Shown piece by piece: positions 30,063-35,518 of a stretch of 35,518 bases of DNA. This DNA is from Huaxiibacter chinensis. Lineage in GTDB: Bacteria; Pseudomonadota; Gammaproteobacteria; Enterobacterales; Enterobacteriaceae. A program made the position numbers and the translations under genes. The stretch is from the NCBI RefSeq assembly GCF_022171985.1, contig NZ_JAJVHF010000019.1:1-35518 (forward strand). Direction: 5' to 3'. Within the stretch, counting starts at the first letter, position 1. Each line of letters begins with the position of its first letter. The notes under the pieces are model-generated. The model was not told the origin of the DNA. It did not search any database and was given only the letters and a program-made list of their open reading frames with translations.

Positions 30063-30171
30063 CTGCTGCTAATCATAACTAATCACTTTACTTTTATCTA
30101 GGATAGAAAGATCCAAAAAGGATCCCGATCTGGTTTTAGGGGTCTGACGCTCAGTGGAACGAAAACTCACG

Positions 30172-33100
30172 TTAAGCAACGTTTTCTGCCTCTGACGCCT
30201 CTTTTAATGGTCTCAGATGTCCTTTGGTCACCAGTTCTGCCAGCGTGAAGGAATAATGGCCGAGCATATTGATATGTCCGTGGCAAAGCGGGGAGAGGCG
30301 TGCGATATCTTCATCATTCAGTGTTTCACCCTGCGCCCGGAGATGATCCAGGGCTGCCTGCATATAAATAGTGTTCCATAACACGACGGCGTTAGTGACC
30401 AGCCCCAGTGTGCCCAGTTGATCTTCCTGACCGTCGGTATATCGTTTTCTTATCTCACCTTTTTGACCGTGACAGATGGCTCTGGCAACGGCATGGCGAC
30501 TTTCTCCCCGATTAAGCTGGGTCAGAATGCGCCGGCGGTAATCTTCATCATCAATATAATTAAGCAGATACAGCGTTTTGTTGATGCGCCCCACTTCAAT
30601 GATTGCCTGAGTCAGTCCGGAAGGACGTTCACTTTTCAGCAATGAACGGACCAGCACTGAAACCTGTACTTTGCCCAGCTTCAGGGAGCCAGCGGTCCGG
30701 ATCATTTCGTCCCACTGAAGGACTATTTTTCGGGGATCTGATTGCCCTCTGGCAATATCATTCAGCACGCCATAGTCGGCATCATGGTCCATTCGCCAGA
30801 AAACCGAAGCACCGGCATCAGCCAGGCGTGGAGAAAACTGGTATCCCAGCAGCCAGAAAAGGCCAAAGACAAGTTCGCTGGCACCTGCTGTATCGGTCAT
30901 AATTTCGGTTGGATTCAGCCCGGTCTCCTGTTCCAGAAGACCTTCCAGCACAAAGATAGAGTCCCTCAGCGTCCCCGGTATAACGATGCCATGAAAGCCG
31001 GAATACTGATCGGACACAAAGTTGTACCAGGTGATCCCTCTGTTATTACCAAAGTATTTGCGGTTCGGTCCGGCATTGATTGTTCTGACTGGCGTAACAA
31101 AGCGCATTCCATCTGCAGATGCCACTTCTCCTCCACCCCATATCTGTGCCAGTGGCAGCGTTGCCTGAAAATCAACCAGTCTGGCATTAGCGCTGGTGAT
31201 AGTTTCAGCCCGCAGATAGTTCGCTTTTGTCCAGTTCAGCCGGTGTCGGGTCAGTGCAGGAACATTTGATCTGATCAGTGGTTCCAGACCGATATTGCAG
31301 GCTTCAGCCATCAGCACGGCGCTGATGCTGACGGGCAGATCATCAACTCTGGCACTGGCTTCACTAGCATGGAAAAACTCATCAGCAAATCCGGTATGGG
31401 CGTTAATTTCGAGCAGCAACTCCGTTAAATCCACCGGAGGGAGTAGATCACTGATCATTTTGCTCAGTCGTTTCAGACTGTCCGGCTCATCAAGACTGGC
31501 GAGGGGAGAAATTGTCAACCGGGGCTTCGGGCCAGAAACATCGAGTTCGACAGCCTCATTTTCGCAAAGACGTGCAGCAACCTGTCTGTAACGACTATCA
31601 AGCTGATGACCCAGAGATTTTATTGCTTCCTGCGGGTCTGTCGGGTGCCCCAAAGAACGATAAACCTTAATCCGGTTTGCCTGCCAGTCAGCACCCTGTA
31701 GTAATCTTGCACGAGGATCTCCCCACCGGTTACTGCCGGTAACGTAGACATCCCTCCGCCTCAGACTATCCTGCAGTTTACTGAGAAAGCAGAGCGTGTA
31801 TCCCCTGCGGGTGATATGTTTTTCCTTGTTAATCACCAGCCGTTTCCATGACCGACTGATAATTTCCGTTGGTGCGTCGTCAAAAAACTGCCGCCGTGAG
31901 CTGAACTCCCGGCTGAGGTAGTCACAGGCATTCAGAGTGGTAACCCCGGCAGGTGCGGATGAAAATTTAACGGTATTCAGCAGATGGGGCAGGAAACGAC
32001 GAACGCGCCCGTACTGCTCCACCATTTCTTCATGAAAATTATCGTCTGAGGGCCGGGCAATTTCACGGACAAGCGTGATGATTTCAGCCAGCTTTTGCCT
32101 TGGGATGTAGCTGAACACCTCAGCACGAATCGATTCGTCCGGTGTTTCTTCTTTCAGCAGGTACGAACATGCGCTGGCGAGCGCCAATGCAGATTTATCC
32201 AGATCCTTCAGCGAGCGGAGCCGTTTTTTCTGCCCAATCTTTCTGGCGTCACGGATGATAACGGCCAGCATGGCGTCCAGAACGTCCAATGCATCATCCA
32301 GCGCCAGCGTTTCCCATGCAAGGACAAAGGCAACCAGAACCGCCATCCTTTTCTGCGGTGACATCCTGGCAATATTGAACACCGAAGTCATACCAGCATA
32401 ACGTGCGAGATTTTTCAGGCGCACAGCCGGGAGTGTACTCAGGTTTTCAGCATGCAGGCCAAAATCGTTCAGAGTTTTCCAGCGTTCAATTGCTTCATTA
32501 AACGCCGGACCACTGATGGTCACAGGGCCCTTTTTCAGTGATTCCAGTAAAGACAGGCGGCTGCAATCAGTTGGCCCCAGCAGCATCTCCAGCTGTGAAC
32601 GCTGTTCGGCTGACGGTATCAGTGCCAGTTTGTTCCACAGGCGCAACGTCGCCTTTTCCCTTACCTCTGAAATCAACCGGGTCAGCGTAGTGGCTCCGGG
32701 GAGAATAATACGATGTTGCATAAGCCACCCTGTCGCCAGATCGAAAAGCAGGCCAGGACGTTCGTTGCTTATCCAGCTCCGGGTATATAAAAGACGGGTA
32801 AGGCGAAATGTCCAGGGCCAGGCAAATTCACGATACTGATAGTGCTGACGTATCAGCGCTGCATGCTCACGGCGGGTATTTTCCCTCTGACCGTATTCTG
32901 CAAGAACGGTGATATCACGAATCCCGAGCTGTCTGGCGGTAAAATGCCGGACGCCGGAAGGAATATGATTCATATCGGTGAGGAAGGTGCCCAGAAAACG
33001 GACACATCCAATTTGCAGGGCAATGCCCAGACGGTTGTGATCACCTCTGCTTTTTCCGATAAATTCCTTGTCTGCTTCATCAAGGTGAAAATATCGTGCC

Positions 33101-33177
33101 AGCTGAAGCTCATCCGGTTCACCGGTGAATCTGCCATAGCTTTCAGTCTGCTCAGTGGTCAGAAAGTCAACGGGCAT
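30172..33177 (-). CDS. tnpA: Tn2 transposase
   Basis: 1,001 aa from MPVDFLTTEQTESYGRF to ...KEASEAENVA, the length of Tn1/2/3 TnpA. The open frame extends upstream to 33336, but that part lies in the res region and is not translated. The protein is a DDE transposase carrying out replicative transposition with 5-bp target duplication; it binds the 38-bp repeats through its N-terminal domain. The gene is intact, so Tn2 can probably still move, now carrying the ISEcp1 unit as passenger. Confidence 0.97.
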   Translation of the reverse strand: MPVDFLTTEQTESYGRFTGEPDELQLARYFHLDEADKEFIGKSRGDHNRLGIALQIGCVRFLGTFLTDMNHIPSGVRHFTARQLGIRDITVLAEYGQRENTRREHAALIRQHYQYREFAWPWTFRLTRLLYTRSWISNERPGLLFDLATGWLMQHRIILPGATTLTRLISEVREKATLRLWNKLALIPSAEQRSQLEMLLGPTDCSRLSLLESLKKGPVTISGPAFNEAIERWKTLNDFGLHAENLSTLPAVRLKNLARYAGMTSVFNIARMSPQKRMAVLVAFVLAWETLALDDALDVLDAMLAVIIRDARKIGQKKRLRSLKDLDKSALALASACSYLLKEETPDESIRAEVFSYIPRQKLAEIITLVREIARPSDDNFHEEMVEQYGRVRRFLPHLLNTVKFSSAPAGVTTLNACDYLSREFSSRRQFFDDAPTEIISRSWKRLVINKEKHITRRGYTLCFLSKLQDSLRRRDVYVTGSNRWGDPRARLLQGADWQANRIKVYRSLGHPTDPQEAIKSLGHQLDSRYRQVAARLCENEAVELDVSGPKPRLTISPLASLDEPDSLKRLSKMISDLLPPVDLTELLLEINAHTGFADEFFHASEASARVDDLPVSISAVLMAEACNIGLEPLIRSNVPALTRHRLNWTKANYLRAETITSANARLVDFQATLPLAQIWGGGEVASADGMRFVTPVRTINAGPNRKYFGNNRGITWYNFVSDQYSGFHGIVIPGTLRDSIFVLEGLLEQETGLNPTEIMTDTAGASELVFGLFWLLGYQFSPRLADAGASVFWRMDHDADYGVLNDIARGQSDPRKIVLQWDEMIRTAGSLKLGKVQVSVLVRSLLKSERPSGLTQAIIEVGRINKTLYLLNYIDDEDYRRRILTQLNRGESRHAVARAICHGQKGEIRKRYTDGQEDQLGTLGLVTNAVVLWNTIYMQAALDHLRAQGETLNDEDIARLSPLCHGHINMLGHYSFTLAELVTKGHLRPLKEASEAENVA

Positions 33178-33340
33178 ATCGGCCTCCCTGCCTGACGGGC
33201 ATTTAGTAACATTTTTCCAACCGTACGAAATGTTATAAATTATCGGACATCGTAAAACTGTTACATTAATATGTCTATTAAATCGTAAATTTGTAATAAT
33301 AGACATGAGTTGTCCGATATTCGATTTAAGGTACATTTTT
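33178..33340. promoter_or_regulatory. Tn2 res site and divergent tnpA/tnpR promoters
   Basis: 163-bp region between the divergent tnpA and tnpR genes. It contains AT-rich partial dyads such as CGAAATGTTATAAATTATCGGACA and GTCCGATATTCGATTTAAGGTACA typical of res subsites I to III. TnpR binds here to resolve cointegrates and to repress both genes. Confidence 0.9.
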
Positions 33341-33898
33341 ATGCGACTTTTTGGTTACGCTCGGGTCTCAACCAGTCAGCAGTCTCTTGATCTTCAGGTC
33401 AGAGCACTCAAAGACGCAGGTGTGAAAGCAAACCGTATATTTACCGATAAGGCATCCGGCAGTTCAACAGACCGGGAAGGGCTGGATTTGCTGAGGATGA
33501 AGGTGGAGGAAGGTGATGTCATTCTGGTTAAGAAGCTCGACCGTCTTGGCCGCGACACTGCCGATATGATCCAACTGATAAAGGAATTTGACGCTCAGGG
33601 CGTGGCAGTCCGGTTCATTGATGACGGGATCAGTACCGACGGTGATATGGGGCAAATGGTGGTCACCATCCTGTCGGCTGTGGCACAGGCTGAACGCCGG
33701 AGGATCCTAGAACGCACGAATGAGGGCCGACAGGAAGCAAAGCTGAAAGGAATCAAATTTGGCCGCAGGCGTACCGTGGACAGGAACGTCGTGCTGACGC
33801 TTCATCAGAAGGGCACTGGTGCAACGGAAATTGCTCATCAGCTCAGTATTGCCCGCTCCACGGTTTATAAAATTCTTGAAGACGAAAGGGCCTCGTGA
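33341..33898 (+). CDS. tnpR: Tn2 serine resolvase
   Basis: 185 aa from MRLFGYARVSTSQQSLD, the standard length; an upstream in-frame ATG at 33305 lies in res and is not used. The nucleophile is Ser10 (ARVSTSQQ), with R-rich motif KKLDRLGRDTADMIQL and a C-terminal HTH (GTGATEIAHQLSIARSTVYKIL). It resolves the cointegrate at res and represses tnpA and its own gene. Confidence 0.97.
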   Translation: MRLFGYARVSTSQQSLDLQVRALKDAGVKANRIFTDKASGSSTDREGLDLLRMKVEEGDVILVKKLDRLGRDTADMIQLIKEFDAQGVAVRFIDDGISTDGDMGQMVVTILSAVAQAERRRILERTNEGRQEAKLKGIKFGRRRTVDRNVVLTLHQKGTGATEIAHQLSIARSTVYKILEDERAS

Positions 33899-34010
33899 TA
33901 CGCCTATTTTTATAGGTTAATGTCATGATAATAATGGTTTCTTAGACGTCAGGTGGCACTTTTCGGGGAAATGTGCGCGGAACCCCTATTTGTTTATTTT
34001 TCTAAATACA

Positions 34011-34038
34011 TTCAAATATGTATCCGCTCATGAGACAA
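34011..34038 (+). promoter_or_regulatory. P3 promoter of blaTEM-1
   Basis: TTCAAA (34011-34016), 16 bp, GACAAT (34033-34038). This is the weak P3 promoter; the stronger Pa/Pb or P4 variants are not present. Confidence 0.85.
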
Positions 34039-34068
34039 TAACCCTGGTAAATGCTTCAATAATATTGA

Positions 34069-34941
<873 letters not shown>

Positions 34942-34964
34942 CTGTCAGACCAAGTTTACTCATA

Positions 34965-35518
34965 CTGAAATAATTGGGGGGTGATTACCACCGTAAATTT
35001 TTCCCAGACGGTAAAAAGAATTACAGACTTTTATCAACTAAAAAAGTGGCCTGAATATCAGCACTACCGTCAATACCATTTCAGTAAATCAGGATAGGGA
35101 AAAATTGGCAAACCCAGTTCTTCACTTGCTCTGCGGGTTCTGTCACCCTGACGTCATACGGTAATCCCCCCCAATTCATTAATCGACAAGGTCATCCTGA
35201 TGAAACAAATTACCATGAGCGATATGCAGCAACAGAGCGCAGCGGCTGTGCAATCGCCTCGGCTCCGCGCGCACCGTAATTTCCATCCAGAATTAAGCGA
35301 TTCGGTCCAACGTCTGGCTATTGCCATGGAACCTGGGACCTACGTGCGCCCGCACCGACACCCTCACACCTTCGAGCTACTGTTGCCATTAAGGGGTCGT
35401 TTCGTGGTGCTGAATTTTGACGATCGGGGTACCGTCACCCATCGGGCGATATTGGGGGAAACCTGTACGGTGCTGGAGATGGCCGCAGGAACCTGGCATG
35501 CCGTGCTGTCGCTGGATA
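34965..35518. mobile_element. ISEcp1 transposition unit, outer end (continues at 1-2866)
   Basis: The unit starts at 34965 directly after the TCATA duplication. Bases 34965-35199 are Kluyvera-type chromosomal DNA upstream of wbuC without a visible gene. The extreme end, CTGAAATAATTGGG, served as alternative right end in the last transposition. Confidence 0.88.
35200..35518 (+). CDS. wbuC: WbuC family cupin protein, N-terminal part (gene crosses the window ends)
   Basis: ATG at 35200-35202. This part encodes 106 full codons plus one base, beginning MKQITMSDMQQQSAAAVQS. The histidine-rich PGTYVRPHRHPHTFELLLPLRG is a cupin motif 1 with likely metal ligands (H-R-H...E). The gene continues at base 1 without loss of frame, which is the key evidence that the molecule is circular. 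See the entry at 1-161. Confidence 0.92.
   Translation, partial: MKQITMSDMQQQSAAAVQSPRLRAHRNFHPELSDSVQRLAIAMEPGTYVRPHRHPHTFELLLPLRGRFVVLNFDDRGTVTHRAILGETCTVLEMAAGTWHAVLSLD

Larger units (their letters stand above)
29440..30120 (-). other. ColE1-type replication origin and RNA II region
   Basis: 29478-29500 contains the conserved origin sequence TTTTTTCATAGGCTCCGCC. Further on come TGGCGAAACC, CTCCCTCGTGCGCTCCTGT, GGGAAGCGTGGCGCTTTCTC, CATAGCT and CCAAGCTGGGCTGT, all diagnostic of ColE1/pMB1-family RNA II. RNA II is read on the minus strand from about 30100 toward 29480, forms an RNA:DNA hybrid and primes DNA Pol I. The -35 of its promoter is probably TTGGAT (30111-30116 complement); the -10 is not clear. 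No rop gene is seen. Tn2 begins 23 bp upstream of this -35. Confidence 0.9.

Noticed and set aside
33178..33336. N-terminal extension of Tn2 TnpA to 1,054 aa
   Set aside because: The added part covers the res site; known TnpA begins at MPVDFLTTEQ and is 1,001 aa.

Overview
The window is a complete circular plasmid of 35,518 bp, opened inside one gene. wbuC starts at 35200, runs off the right edge and continues in frame from base 1 to its stop at 159-161. The host is an enterobacterium (E. coli, Klebsiella or a relative). The reasons are a ColE1-type RNA I/RNA II replicon, which needs host Pol I and RNase H, Tn2 with blaTEM-1, and an ISEcp1/blaCTX-M-3/wbuC unit of Kluyvera origin. No Rep protein gene is visible.

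Resistance island (30139 through the origin to 2995): Tn2 has both 38-bp inverted repeats, a full tnpA, a res region, tnpR and blaTEM-1, and is flanked by a 5-bp duplication TTTTA. A 3,420-bp ISEcp1 transposition unit sits in Tn2 between blaTEM-1 and the right inverted repeat, flanked by its own duplication TCATA. The unit holds ISEcp1 (1,656 bp), a 127-bp spacer, blaCTX-M-3 (aspartate at ABL position 240) and intact wbuC. Without the unit and one TCATA copy, Tn2 is exactly 4,950 bp.

Transfer region (3081-22147): an almost entirely minus-strand block encodes a VirB-type type IV secretion system. It contains a MOBC-type relaxase (CloDF13 MobC-like), VirB11, a membrane protein, VirB3/VirB2/VirB4/VirB5, a small secreted protein, VirB6/VirB8/VirB9/VirB10, a PilL N-terminal-like protein, a VirB7-type lipoprotein, the VirB1 transglycosylase and a TrbM-like protein. 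Across a 1-kb gene-free segment full of inverted repeats (probable oriT) lies a plus-strand operon: a MobB/VirD4-type coupling protein, a ParB/KorB-like protein and two accessory proteins. Three GTTTAC-N5-GTAAAC operators precede it.

Accessory region (22232-26060): small unknown proteins, a ribbon-helix-helix regulator, a tyrosine recombinase and an ArdB-like antirestriction protein. A perfect 37-bp inverted repeat brackets the recombinase segment, so the 2.7-kb segment may invert. Inside it I find an apparently undescribed type I toxin-antitoxin module of TisB/IstR or ZorO/OrzO design. It has a 28-codon hydrophobic peptide gene on the minus strand with its own terminator, and a divergent small RNA whose predicted 5' end is perfectly complementary over 23 nt to the toxin mRNA leader.

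Maintenance and replication (26090-30138): a ParF/ParG-like partition pair and several small genes share a motif, ACATCC-N2-AGG or a close variant, in front of four successive genes. Downstream come a stand-alone HsdS-like mini-protein, a possible regulator, a lipoprotein, a cluster of DnaA-box-like and TGGACA/TGACCA motifs, and the ColE1-type origin. Tn2 landed about 20 bp upstream of the likely RNA II promoter.
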